From NCBI GenBank assembly GCA_026129545.1, contig JAHCHX010000001.1:2293501-2357500 (forward strand): a stretch of 64,000 nt of DNA. The letters run 5' to 3'. Each line of letters begins with the position of its first letter. Position 1 is the stretch's first letter. This DNA is from Saprospiraceae bacterium. Lineage in GTDB: Bacteria; Bacteroidota; Bacteroidia; Chitinophagales; Saprospiraceae. The translations under genes were made by a program, and so were the position numbers. Shown one piece after another: positions 1 to 7,954 of the stretch. The notes beneath the pieces were generated by a model. The model saw nothing but the letters and a program-made list of their open reading frames with translations. It searched no databases and was not told where the DNA came from.

Positions 1-34
1 CAAACTTGGCGGTGCGAGGTATGTGTTGTTGGTC

Positions 35-583
35 TTATCCAACCCCTTGTTCGGGATTGGCCCCCTGTATGCCTTTGAAATAGTTCCATAGATATTCCAT
101 GTCAGCCGCTTCGTCGTCGGAAGGATAAAAGAGCTGAGGGTCGAAATGCACTTCTTTGGTGGCCCAATTGAAGGTGCAAAGACATATCGGCACCCCTGCG
201 AGCCGCGCTATGTGGTAAAAACCCGTTTTGAACTTGTCCACTTTTTTGCGCGTGCCTTCTGGTGCCAAAACGAGGTGCAGCCGCGGCTCTCGCTGGAAAG
301 CCTCGACTGTCGCCGACACAAAATTACTGCTCTTGGAGCGGTCAACCGGGATGCCCCCCAACCAGCGAAAAAACACGCCAAACGGCCACTTGAAGATGGT
401 GTGCTTGCCCACATAATTGGCTTTGCATCGGTAGGCGCTATTGACCAAAACGCCGACAGGAAAATCCCAGTTGGACGTGTGCGGCGCGACGGCTACGACG
501 ACCTTCGCCAAGTCGTAGGGATATTGGCCGGTAATTTTCCAGCCCCACAAGCGCAGGATGATATTGCTGAGCCAGCTAAGCAT
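35..583 (-). CDS. Lysophospholipid acyltransferase (PlsC/LPLAT family)
   Basis: Predicted acyltransferase that moves an acyl chain onto a lysophospholipid or related acceptor at the inner face of the cytoplasmic membrane. The 182-residue protein carries the family HX4D motif as HTSNWD (H35, D40) and the substrate-binding EGTR motif at 109-112, with a hydrophobic N-terminus (LSNIILRLWGW). The reading frame extends upstream to 670, but the extra 29 residues are polar, unlike the family, and would overlap the upstream aldehyde dehydrogenase, so the ATG at 583 is chosen. It lies 76 bp downstream of that gene on the same strand and may be cotranscribed. The exact acceptor cannot be read from sequence. 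At 182 residues it is short but complete for this small bacterial subgroup. Confidence 0.85.
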   Translation of the reverse strand: MLSWLSNIILRLWGWKITGQYPYDLAKVVVAVAPHTSNWDFPVGVLVNSAYRCKANYVGKHTIFKWPFGVFFRWLGGIPVDRSKSSNFVSATVEAFQREPRLHLVLAPEGTRKKVDKFKTGFYHIARLAGVPICLCTFNWATKEVHFDPQLFYPSDDEAADMEYLWNYFKGIQGANPEQGVG

Positions 584-659
584 AAGACAGGATTTGAAAT
601 GCGCCCTTTTTGAGTGGCGAAGGTCGGTATTTTTTGAATTTGGGCGATGCCCGCTCGCA

Positions 660-2099
660 CTAACCTGCAATCGTCACATTCTTTGTCTCGGTGAAAAAAC
701 GCATCGCGTCCCAGCCGCCCTCGCGCCCCACGCCTGAGTTTTTCACACCGCCAAATGGGGTGCGCAAATCGCGCAGCAGCCAGCAATTGACCCACACGAT
801 GCCCGCTTGCAGCTCGGCAGCAAAACGCTGCGCCCGCGAGAGGCTGTTGGTCCACACCGTCGCGCTGAGACCATAAGGGACACCGTTGGCAAGCGCAAGC
901 GCCTCGTCGTCAGCGTCGAACGGCTGAATGGTGACAACCGGGCCAAATATCTCTTCCTGATTCGTTCGGCACGCCAAAGGCAATCCCTCTATCACGGTGG
1001 GGGCGATGAACCAACCGCCTGCCAATTTCCCCGGCAAGCGCACCTCCTCGCCACCGGCTATGACGCTGCCGCCTTCTTGCTTGGCGAGCTCGATGTAGGA
1101 GAGAATTTTTTCAAAGTGCATTTTTGAGACCACCGCGCCGTGACGGCTTTCAGGGTGCATAGGGTCGCCGATTTTCAAGGCATTCACCCGCGCCACGAAG
1201 TCTTTTTTAAATTTTTCAAAAATGGAGCTTTCGACGTAAATCCTTGACCCGCACAGGCAAATCTGCCCCTGATTGCTGAACGAGGAGCGCACAGTGGTAT
1301 CCAGCATCTTGTCGTAGTCGCAGTCGGCAAAGATGAGGTTGGGGTTTTTGCCGCCGAGTTCGAGGGAAAGTTTTTTGAACATGGGCGCGGCGATTCGCGC
1401 GATTTCCGCTCCAGCGCGCGTGCTGCCCGTGAACGAAATGGCCTTTATGTTCGGATGCCGCACGATGGCTTCACCTGCTTTGGGGCCGAGGCCATGCACG
1501 ATGTTGAGCACGCCTGGCGGCAGCCCGGCCTCGTTGCAAATTTCGCCCAACAAAAAAGCGGTAAGTGGCGTCACCTCAGAGGGTTTGCCGACCACGCAAT
1601 TGCCCGCTGCAAGGGCAGGCGCAATTTTCCAAGTAAACAGATAGAGCGGCAGGTTCCACGGTGAAATGCAGCCCACCACGCCGAGCGGCTGGCGGAGGGT
1701 GTAGCTCAACACGCCGGGCATTTGGTGGCTCTCAGAGGCAAAATGAAGGAGCGCGGTGGCAAAAAACTTAAAATTGAGCGCCGCGCGCGGGATGTCCACC
1801 GTGCTGGAAGCGAAAATGGTCTTGCCCGAGTCGAGCGTCTCGGCTTCTGCCAAGCGGTGAAGATGTCGCGTGATGCCGTCGCTGATGGCGCGGAGTATGT
1901 CGTGGCGTTGTTCCAGCGGCAGAGCGGCCCAAGCAGGGAAAGCGGTGGTGGCGGCTTGTGTGGCAGCTTCCACGTCCGTCGCGTCGGAGTCTGGTATTTT
2001 CCCAAAAATCTCGCCTGTGGCCGGGTTGTGATTGTCGAGGTATTGGCCGTTGGCGGGCGGCACAAATTTTCCGCCGATGTAATTCTGAATGACTTGCAT
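660..2099 (-). CDS. Aldehyde dehydrogenase, ALDH8/aminomuconate-semialdehyde dehydrogenase-like
   Basis: NAD(P)-dependent oxidation of an aldehyde to a carboxylate in the cytoplasm. The 479-residue protein has the complete ALDH core: oxyanion Asn in PWNLP (N149), general-base Glu in LELGGK (E247) and the nucleophile Cys in NQGQICLCGSR (C281). The stretch around SPWNLPLYLFTWKIAPA and the C-terminal VNCWLLRDLRTPFGG match the 2-aminomuconate/2-hydroxymuconate semialdehyde branch (ALDH8), which serves kynurenine-tryptophan or catechol meta-cleavage breakdown. No other kynurenine gene is nearby, so the substrate is an inference. The frame is open to 2180, but family members begin near MQVIQNYIGGKF, hence the ATG at 2099. 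It is divergent from the ABC transporter at 2242. Confidence 0.88.
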   Translation of the reverse strand: MQVIQNYIGGKFVPPANGQYLDNHNPATGEIFGKIPDSDATDVEAATQAATTAFPAWAALPLEQRHDILRAISDGITRHLHRLAEAETLDSGKTIFASSTVDIPRAALNFKFFATALLHFASESHQMPGVLSYTLRQPLGVVGCISPWNLPLYLFTWKIAPALAAGNCVVGKPSEVTPLTAFLLGEICNEAGLPPGVLNIVHGLGPKAGEAIVRHPNIKAISFTGSTRAGAEIARIAAPMFKKLSLELGGKNPNLIFADCDYDKMLDTTVRSSFSNQGQICLCGSRIYVESSIFEKFKKDFVARVNALKIGDPMHPESRHGAVVSKMHFEKILSYIELAKQEGGSVIAGGEEVRLPGKLAGGWFIAPTVIEGLPLACRTNQEEIFGPVVTIQPFDADDEALALANGVPYGLSATVWTNSLSRAQRFAAELQAGIVWVNCWLLRDLRTPFGGVKNSGVGREGGWDAMRFFTETKNVTIAG

Positions 2100-2241
2100 G
2101 ACACTAATCGAATGAGGTGTTTGGTCGGGTAAGGCAACCGGGAAATAACGGCAATGTGAGCATTTTGCCGAAAAAAGCATTTAAGTCCGCACAAACCTAC
2201 CGACTTTTCCCCCGCCAATTAAAAAGACTTACTTCTCTCCT

Positions 2242-3153
2242 ATGATTCTTTCCATCCAAGATGTAGTAAAAACCTACGGCAGCCATACCGCCGTCAATCA
2301 TGTGAGCTTCGACGTGCCGAAAGGTAGCGTATTCGGCTTGCTGGGGCCCAATGGCGCCGGCAAGACTTCGTTGATTCGCATGATTACGACGATTACCGGG
2401 CCTGACTCGGGCACGATTCTGCTGAACGGCGAAAAACTCAACGAACGCACACCCGAAAAAATCGGGTATATGCCCGAGGAACGCGGCCTTTACAAAAAAA
2501 TGAAAGTAGGCGAACAACTGCTCTACCTCGCCCAACTCAAAGGACTGACCAAAGCGGAAGCACATAGTCGAATCTATCATTGGCTCACCAAATTTGACAT
2601 CAAGGATTGGTGGAACAAAAAAATCGAAGACCTCTCAAAGGGGATGCAGCAAAAAATCCAGTTTATCGCCACGGTGGTGCATCAACCGCCCCTGCTCATC
2701 CTCGACGAGCCTTTCACGGGTCTCGACCCCATCAACACCAGCCTTATCAAGGATGAGATTCGCCAGCTCAACGAGGAGGGCACCAGCATCATTTTCAGCA
2801 CCCACCGCATGGAGCAAGTGGAGGAAATGTGCGACCATATCGTGCTCATCAATCGCGGCGAAAACGTGCTCTGCGGCGAAGTGCAACACATCAAGAACCA
2901 ATACAAGCAAAATCACTACCGCGTGGATTGGCAAGGCGATTTGCCGGGAGAATTCGCGCAGCGTTTCCCCATCGTGAAGCGAGAGAAACACGCCGTCACC
3001 GTGCAACTGCACGACGAGAAAGAGAGCAACGACCTGTTGATTTACCTGATTCAAAGCGGTGTCCACATCACGCACTTCGAGGAAATACTGCCTACGTTCG
3101 ACGAGATTTTCATCCGAACGGTGGAAGGCGAGCAGCAACCCGTCAAATCATAA
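2242..3153 (+). CDS. ABC transporter ATP-binding protein (NatA-like)
   Basis: Cytoplasmic ATPase subunit of an ABC-2 type exporter. Visible motifs are Walker A GPNGAGKT (35-42), a signature sequence degenerate at its third and fifth positions, LSKGM (131-135), Walker B LLILDEP (D155, E156) and the switch His in STHRME. The C-terminal 80 residues form the accessory domain (DUF4162) typical of the NatA/drug-export subgroup. The permease gene starts 27 bp downstream in the same direction, so the pair forms one operon. Length (303) is normal. Sodium extrusion is the textbook role of NatAB, but substrate cannot be assigned here. Confidence 0.9.
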   Translation: MILSIQDVVKTYGSHTAVNHVSFDVPKGSVFGLLGPNGAGKTSLIRMITTITGPDSGTILLNGEKLNERTPEKIGYMPEERGLYKKMKVGEQLLYLAQLKGLTKAEAHSRIYHWLTKFDIKDWWNKKIEDLSKGMQQKIQFIATVVHQPPLLILDEPFTGLDPINTSLIKDEIRQLNEEGTSIIFSTHRMEQVEEMCDHIVLINRGENVLCGEVQHIKNQYKQNHYRVDWQGDLPGEFAQRFPIVKREKHAVTVQLHDEKESNDLLIYLIQSGVHITHFEEILPTFDEIFIRTVEGEQQPVKS

Positions 3154-3180
3154 CCCAAACCACACATCAACGAATCGGCC

Positions 3181-4512
3181 ATGAGCAAACTTTCTCTCAT
3201 CATCAAGCGCGAATACCTCACGCGCGTCACCAAAAAATCGTTCATCATCGGCACCTTGCTGGCCCCCTTGGGCTTGCTCGTCTATATGCTCGTCATCGTC
3301 GGCCTCACCAAATATGAGAGCGGCGGCGAAATCAAAGTGGCGGTGCTCGACGAGGCGGGCGTGATAAAGCAAATGCCCGACGACAAGGGTATTCGATTCA
3401 TCCCCACCAGTGGCAAAACGCTGGAGCAACTGAAGACGGAAGTGCAGAACAAGCAATTCGACGGGGTGCTGCAAATACCCCCGTTGGGCAGCTTCAACAA
3501 AAAGGAGTACACGGTCTTCTATCATTCCGACGACCGGCTGGCACCCGAAAAAAGCAGCGTCATCGAGCGGAAAGTAGGCAAAAAAATCCGCGACTTCAAA
3601 ATAGACTCCCTCAAACTCGACCCCCAAGCCCTCGATATGCTCGAAACCAAAGTCGCCATTGACCCCGAAAAAATAACTGGCTCGGGCGACGACGACAGCA
3701 AATACACCGCCGGGGTGGGACTTGTCATTGGGGGCATCATGGCCTTCATCATGTTTTTCATGGTCACCATGTACGGCGCGATGGTGATGCGCTCGGTGAT
3801 GGAGGAAAAGACCAACCGCATCGTGGAAGTCATGATGTCGAGCGTGCGCCCCTTCGAGCTGATGCTCGGCAAAATCATCGGCGCGGGGGCGGTTGGGCTC
3901 ACGCAAGTGTTGATTTGGGTGGTGTTGGGCGGCGGCGTGATGCTGCTCGTGCCGTTGTTCATGGGCGGCATTGACCCATCACAGATGCAAGGCGCCATGC
4001 CTGCTCCCGGCGAAATGCCGACCATTGACCCCGAAGAGATAGAGGGCGAGACCTTCCGTTTCATGACCGAGATTGGCAAACAAAACTGGCCGCTCATCAT
4101 CTTCTCGTTCATCGTCTTTTTCCTCGGCGGCTATTTCATCTACTCGTCGCTGTTCGCGGCCATAGGCTCTGCCATCGGCGACGACTTGGGCGAGGGCCAA
4201 TCGCTGACGCTGCCTGTGATGATTCCGATTATTCTGGCGTTCTACATCACAGCCTTTGCCGGGATGCGCAACCCCAACAGTGGCCTCATGGTGTTCGCCT
4301 CCATGTTCCCGCTGTTTTCGCCTATTGTGATGCCGTTCCGAATGGCCTTTAGCCCGCCTATTTGGCAAATCATTCTATCGCTGGCGTTGGTGGTGGCTGC
4401 CGCGTTCTTCTTTGTGTGGTTGGCGGGTCGCATTTACCGGGTGGGCATTTTGCTCTATGGCAAAAAAGTGACCTTCAAGGAAATCGGGAAGTGGATGTTT
4501 TACAAAGGCTGA
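3181..4512 (+). CDS. ABC-2 type permease (NatB-like)
   Basis: Membrane partner of the ATPase encoded just upstream. The 443-residue protein has one N-terminal transmembrane helix (about residues 22-42), an extracytoplasmic domain of about 140 residues, then a block of five or more helices from about residue 180 (GLVIGGIMAFIMFFMVTMYG onward). This is the ABC2_membrane_3 layout. A conserved VMRSVMEEKTNRIVEVMMSS coupling segment follows the second helix. Its 3' end overlaps the 3' end of the convergent glycosyltransferase by 13 bp. Together with its partner it probably exports an ion, peptide or lipophilic compound; which one is unknown. Confidence 0.88.
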   Translation: MSKLSLIIKREYLTRVTKKSFIIGTLLAPLGLLVYMLVIVGLTKYESGGEIKVAVLDEAGVIKQMPDDKGIRFIPTSGKTLEQLKTEVQNKQFDGVLQIPPLGSFNKKEYTVFYHSDDRLAPEKSSVIERKVGKKIRDFKIDSLKLDPQALDMLETKVAIDPEKITGSGDDDSKYTAGVGLVIGGIMAFIMFFMVTMYGAMVMRSVMEEKTNRIVEVMMSSVRPFELMLGKIIGAGAVGLTQVLIWVVLGGGVMLLVPLFMGGIDPSQMQGAMPAPGEMPTIDPEEIEGETFRFMTEIGKQNWPLIIFSFIVFFLGGYFIYSSLFAAIGSAIGDDLGEGQSLTLPVMIPIILAFYITAFAGMRNPNSGLMVFASMFPLFSPIVMPFRMAFSPPIWQIILSLALVVAAAFFFVWLAGRIYRVGILLYGKKVTFKEIGKWMFYKG

Positions 4513-5096
4513 AACGCCTGCCAGTCCGTTTCCGTGTCCACGTCCGATAGTTCGGGCAGCAGGGTGCAAGACTTCCCTGCTGCCCGAATTTTTTCGAGCG
4601 TCAGCGTTCGCACCCGCTCGGTGCTCCACTCGATGCCGCGAAAAACGGCAGCCTCCAATCCCTTCATTCCCAGCAAATAATAGCCGCCATCGGGCACTGG
4701 GCCGAGCACAAAATCAGTCTCGTCGAGCGCGTCGAAAGCCTTTTGCAGCATCTCGCCCGTCAGTTCGGGACAGTCGCTGCCGATGATGACGGCCTTTGAG
4801 GCACCGGCTTCAAAGGCCGTTCGGAAGGCCTGTTCCATCCGCTGGCCGAGGTCGCCGTCAGCTTGTTTTTTTTTGAAAAAATCCGCTTCCGGCCATGCGT
4901 CATTTTTTTCGACAAAATCGCTGTAGAAAAGCCAACGTTCGGCCCGAACGCCTTGCGCGGCGACGCGGGTTTTTTCCAACAAAATTTGGTAAACCCGCAG
5001 CGCTTCGGTATCGCCAACCGTGCGGGCGAGCCGGGTTTTTACTTTGCCCAACTGTGGGTTTCGGATAAAAATGAGAAGTGTTTGGGTCAAAATCAA
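4500..5096 (-). CDS. TIGR04282-type glycosyltransferase (DUF2064)
   Basis: Small (198 aa) GT-A-like nucleotidyl/glycosyl transferase of the family annotated as arsenosugar biosynthesis glycosyltransferase. Seen directly: N-terminal LLIFIRNPQLGKVKTRLA nucleotide-binding signature, VIIGSDCPEL, and DFVLGPVPDGGYYLLGM, the family hallmark. No ATG occurs in frame upstream of the conserved N-terminus. The first usable codons are TTG at 5096 or TTG at 5090, so a TTG start is inferred. The family name comes from a few genomes with arsenic genes; none is seen here, so the acceptor is unknown. It is divergent from dnaX, with 99 bp between. Confidence 0.85.
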   Translation of the reverse strand: MILTQTLLIFIRNPQLGKVKTRLARTVGDTEALRVYQILLEKTRVAAQGVRAERWLFYSDFVEKNDAWPEADFFKKKQADGDLGQRMEQAFRTAFEAGASKAVIIGSDCPELTGEMLQKAFDALDETDFVLGPVPDGGYYLLGMKGLEAAVFRGIEWSTERVRTLTLEKIRAAGKSCTLLPELSDVDTETDWQAFQPL

Positions 5097-5181
5097 TCCG
5101 TTTTTGACAAAGGTCGTTCGCGTTTATCACTCCGGCTTAACTTGTTGAAAACTTGCCTGCTTTTTCTCCGCCGAACAATCG

Positions 5182-5189
5182 TACTTTTG
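5182..5189 (+). promoter_or_regulatory. Candidate -7 box (TAnnTTTG) before dnaX
   Basis: TACTTTTG matches the Bacteroidota -7 consensus and ends only 6 bp before the dnaX ATG, so a transcript from it would begin at or next to the start codon (leaderless or nearly so). No good -33 TTG lies at the usual 19-21 bp spacing; the nearest (5153) is 26 bp away. Confidence 0.35.
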
Positions 5190-5195
5190 TGAGGC

Positions 5196-6992
5196 ATGAG
5201 CAACTTCGTCGTTTCCGCCCGCAAATATCGCCCGCAGCGTTTCGAGGACGTGGTGGGGCAGCAACACGTCGCTGGCACGCTGAAAAACGCGCTCGCTACC
5301 GACCATGTGGCCCACGCATTCCTGTTCACAGGCCCGCGCGGTGTGGGCAAAACGACCTGCGCCCGCATCCTCGCCAAAGTGCTCAACTGCGAAAACCGCA
5401 CAAAAAACTTTGAAGCCTGCAACGAGTGCTCGTCATGCAAATCCTTCAACGACAACGCTTCCTTCAACATCATCGAACTCGACGCGGCTTCCAACAACTC
5501 CGTCGAGCACATTCGCGCCCTCACCGAACAGGTGCGTTTTCAGCCACAACAAGGCAGATACAAGGTCTTCATCATTGACGAGGTGCACATGCTCTCGCAA
5601 GCTGCCTTCAATGCTTTCCTGAAAACTTTGGAGGAGCCGCCGCCTTATGCCATTTTCATACTCGCCACCACCGAGAAGCACAAAATCATTCCGACCATCC
5701 TATCGCGCTGCCAGATTTTCGATTTTCGGCGCATCACGGTGGCCGACATGGTGCTTCACCTGAAAGATATCTGCCAAAAAGAAGGCATCGAAGCAGAGGA
5801 AGACGCCCTGCACATCATCGCTCAAAAAGCCGACGGCGCGCTCCGCGACGCACTTTCCATTTTCGACCGCATCACCAGCTCGGCCACCGGGCGAAAAATC
5901 ACCTACGAGGATGTCATCGAAAACCTCAACGTCCTCGACTACGATTATTATTTTCAGATAACGGACTCCCTGCTGGCTGAGGACGCCGCGGCCATGCTGA
6001 ACTTGTTCGACCAAATTCTCCGCAAAGGATTTGAGCCAGATGTGTTCATCATTGGCCTTGCCGAACATCTGCGCAACATCCTCGTTTGCAAGGATGAAGC
6101 CACCCTCGCCCTGCTCGAGGCTGGCGAAAGCCTCCGCGAACGCTATCGCAAGCAAGCATCGCTTGCGCCCGCGTCGTTCCTGCTTACCGCGCTGAACATC
6201 TGCAACGACTGCGACGTGAATTTCAAAATGGCCCGCCACAAGCGGCTCCACGTCGAGCTCGCATTGCTCAAAATATGCTACATCGGGCGAGCGGTCGCGG
6301 CAGCTGCCCAAACAGGTGTTTTTCAGGAAAAAAAAACTCCTGACCTGACCCAAGCCCCAAAGGCCGACGGCACCGCCAACCCCAATGGCAACAACTACCG
6401 CCCCCCCTCCGCGCCCCACAACGCGCCGCCCTCCGCCGTAGCGGAGCCAGAGACACCCGCCAAAGGCAACGCACAGCCCCTGAGCCGCACCGAAATGCTC
6501 GAACTCGCCTCCGGCCTCCGGCAGGGCCTGAAAAAAGCAGAAGCCATCCCGCTGCGCCTCGATGCTTACGAGCAAGCGGTGGAGGTGGAAGAAGCGGAAA
6601 AAGCAGCCCTAGAAAGCCGCCTCAATTTGGAAAATGCCCGCACGGAATGGAAGGCCTACGCCGAATCGCTCGAATCGAACCTCGTGCGCATGGCACTCCT
6701 CAACGCGGAATTGCGCCTGCACGACAAGGTGCTCACCGCCACCGTCCATTCCGTCACCAACCGCAGCCACGTCCAAGCGGAAATGATGCGCTTGCTCGAC
6801 ACCCTCCGCCACCGGCTGCATGACCCGGCCCTGAAAATTCAAGTCGAATTGGACGAAAGCAAATTGCAGGAACAGCTGGCCGCTCGGCCTCAACGCCCGC
6901 TCACCGCCAAAGAAAAATTGGACAAAATGAAAGAGGTGAACCCCTTGGTGGAGGACTTGCTGCGCAGGTTTGATTTGAAATTGGAGGAATAA
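5196..6992 (+). CDS. dnaX: DNA polymerase III subunit gamma/tau
   Basis: Clamp-loader ATPase that loads the sliding clamp and organises the replisome. The 598-residue protein shows Walker A GPRGVGKT (46-53), the zinc-binding cysteines C65, C75, C78 and C81, Walker B IIDEVH (D128, E129) and the sensor-1/SRC motif near 170. The AAA+ and collar domains run to about residue 370. A Pro/Ala/Asn-rich linker (about 390-430) leads into a charged helical C-terminal domain in the tau position. No slippery A-run frameshift site producing a short gamma form is obvious, apart from an 8-A run inside codons at about 6329 that could be tested. A TAnnTTTG box lies directly before the ATG. Confidence 0.96.
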   Translation: MSNFVVSARKYRPQRFEDVVGQQHVAGTLKNALATDHVAHAFLFTGPRGVGKTTCARILAKVLNCENRTKNFEACNECSSCKSFNDNASFNIIELDAASNNSVEHIRALTEQVRFQPQQGRYKVFIIDEVHMLSQAAFNAFLKTLEEPPPYAIFILATTEKHKIIPTILSRCQIFDFRRITVADMVLHLKDICQKEGIEAEEDALHIIAQKADGALRDALSIFDRITSSATGRKITYEDVIENLNVLDYDYYFQITDSLLAEDAAAMLNLFDQILRKGFEPDVFIIGLAEHLRNILVCKDEATLALLEAGESLRERYRKQASLAPASFLLTALNICNDCDVNFKMARHKRLHVELALLKICYIGRAVAAAAQTGVFQEKKTPDLTQAPKADGTANPNGNNYRPPSAPHNAPPSAVAEPETPAKGNAQPLSRTEMLELASGLRQGLKKAEAIPLRLDAYEQAVEVEEAEKAALESRLNLENARTEWKAYAESLESNLVRMALLNAELRLHDKVLTATVHSVTNRSHVQAEMMRLLDTLRHRLHDPALKIQVELDESKLQEQLAARPQRPLTAKEKLDKMKEVNPLVEDLLRRFDLKLEE

Positions 6993-7087
6993 TGCAAATG
7001 AGGGGTTGAACCAAATTCTTTCCCAAAAGTCCGTCAGGTAACATTTCTGCTCCGAGCACCCCGCGACTTTTGCTCTCAAAAAACATC

Positions 7088-7840
7088 ATGAGCACTCAAC
7101 CACATCCCTCGCGGCGTGTTCTCCGTTCGACTTACTCGAATATGCAAACACTTCAGGCACTTTGGCACTTAGAGAACATTGATGTCACCCACTTGCTTTG
7201 TCCCACCAAGCTCGGCAACGAGGCCCTGATGTCGCAGCACACCTACCGCACCTTCAAAAAGGGCGAGCAGGTATATGTGCCCAGCGATTGCTCGGACCGC
7301 ATTTTTTTCATAAACGAAGGCCGCATCAAAATTTCCGTGATGAACGAGGAAGGCAAGGAAATCACCAAAGCCATACTCGGCAAGGGGGAGGTATTCGGCG
7401 AGCTGGCGCTGCTCGGTGAAAACTATCGCCACGACATCGCCACTGCCCTCGAAAACACCTCTGCTTGCGTGGTCACCTTGGACGAGCTGCGCGGCCTCAT
7501 GCGCGAGCGTTCTGACCTCAACTTGTTCTTTATGAAGATGTTTGGCACACGGCAGCTGGAAATGGAGCGGCGGCTGGAGTCGCTCGTGTTCCGCGATAGC
7601 CGGAGCCGCATCGTGGAGTATCTGGTGCATTTAGCCCAAACAAAGGGGCAGCGCGTGGGCTACGAATGGGTGGTACGCAACTTCATCACGCATCAAGAAA
7701 TAGCCAACCTGACGGCCACCAGCCGCCAAACCGTGACAACCACGCTCAACGACCTGCGCTACAAAAGGCTCCTGACTTTCAACCGCTCGCGCCTCCTGAT
7801 TCGGGATTTGGACAAATTGGCGGCAGAAGTCAAAAGCTGA
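7088..7840 (+). CDS. Crp/Fnr-family transcriptional regulator
   Basis: Cytoplasmic DNA-binding regulator of 250 residues. A cyclic-nucleotide-binding-type beta-roll (about residues 45-155, including GKGEVFGELALLGE) is followed by a dimer helix and a C-terminal winged helix with recognition segment ITHQEIANLTATSRQTVTTT. The roll lacks the arrangement of cysteines that would mark an Fe-S Fnr sensor, so the ligand is unknown. The frame opens with a TTG at 7070, but the ATG at 7088 is preferred; a further ATG at 7143 is also possible. It stands alone between dnaX and the helicase, 95 bp after dnaX. Confidence 0.88.
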   Translation: MSTQPHPSRRVLRSTYSNMQTLQALWHLENIDVTHLLCPTKLGNEALMSQHTYRTFKKGEQVYVPSDCSDRIFFINEGRIKISVMNEEGKEITKAILGKGEVFGELALLGENYRHDIATALENTSACVVTLDELRGLMRERSDLNLFFMKMFGTRQLEMERRLESLVFRDSRSRIVEYLVHLAQTKGQRVGYEWVVRNFITHQEIANLTATSRQTVTTTLNDLRYKRLLTFNRSRLLIRDLDKLAAEVKS

Positions 7841-7911
7841 GCAGCAGGCAGGCTACCGCACATCCCGCAATTTTCTCCGTTCCGCTCACCAATCACTACA
7901 GTCGGCTGCAC

Positions 7912-7919
7912 TACTTTTG
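7912..7919 (+). promoter_or_regulatory. Candidate -7 box (TAnnTTTG) before the SNF2 helicase
   Basis: TACTTTTG lies 35 bp before the helicase ATG, which would give a leader of roughly 29 nt. No clear -33 TTG is present at the expected spacing, so this is a motif match only. Confidence 0.35.
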
Positions 7920-7954
7920 CCTCATCCCGAAAACAATACCATCGGCAACAAATC

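Noticed and set aside
660..2099. Kynurenine pathway cluster
   Set aside because: Only the ALDH8-like gene is present; no kynureninase, HAAO or related genes are in the window, so a pathway call is not supported.
4500..5096. Arsenosugar biosynthesis locus
   Set aside because: The family name suggests it, but no arsM, arsS or ars genes are nearby.
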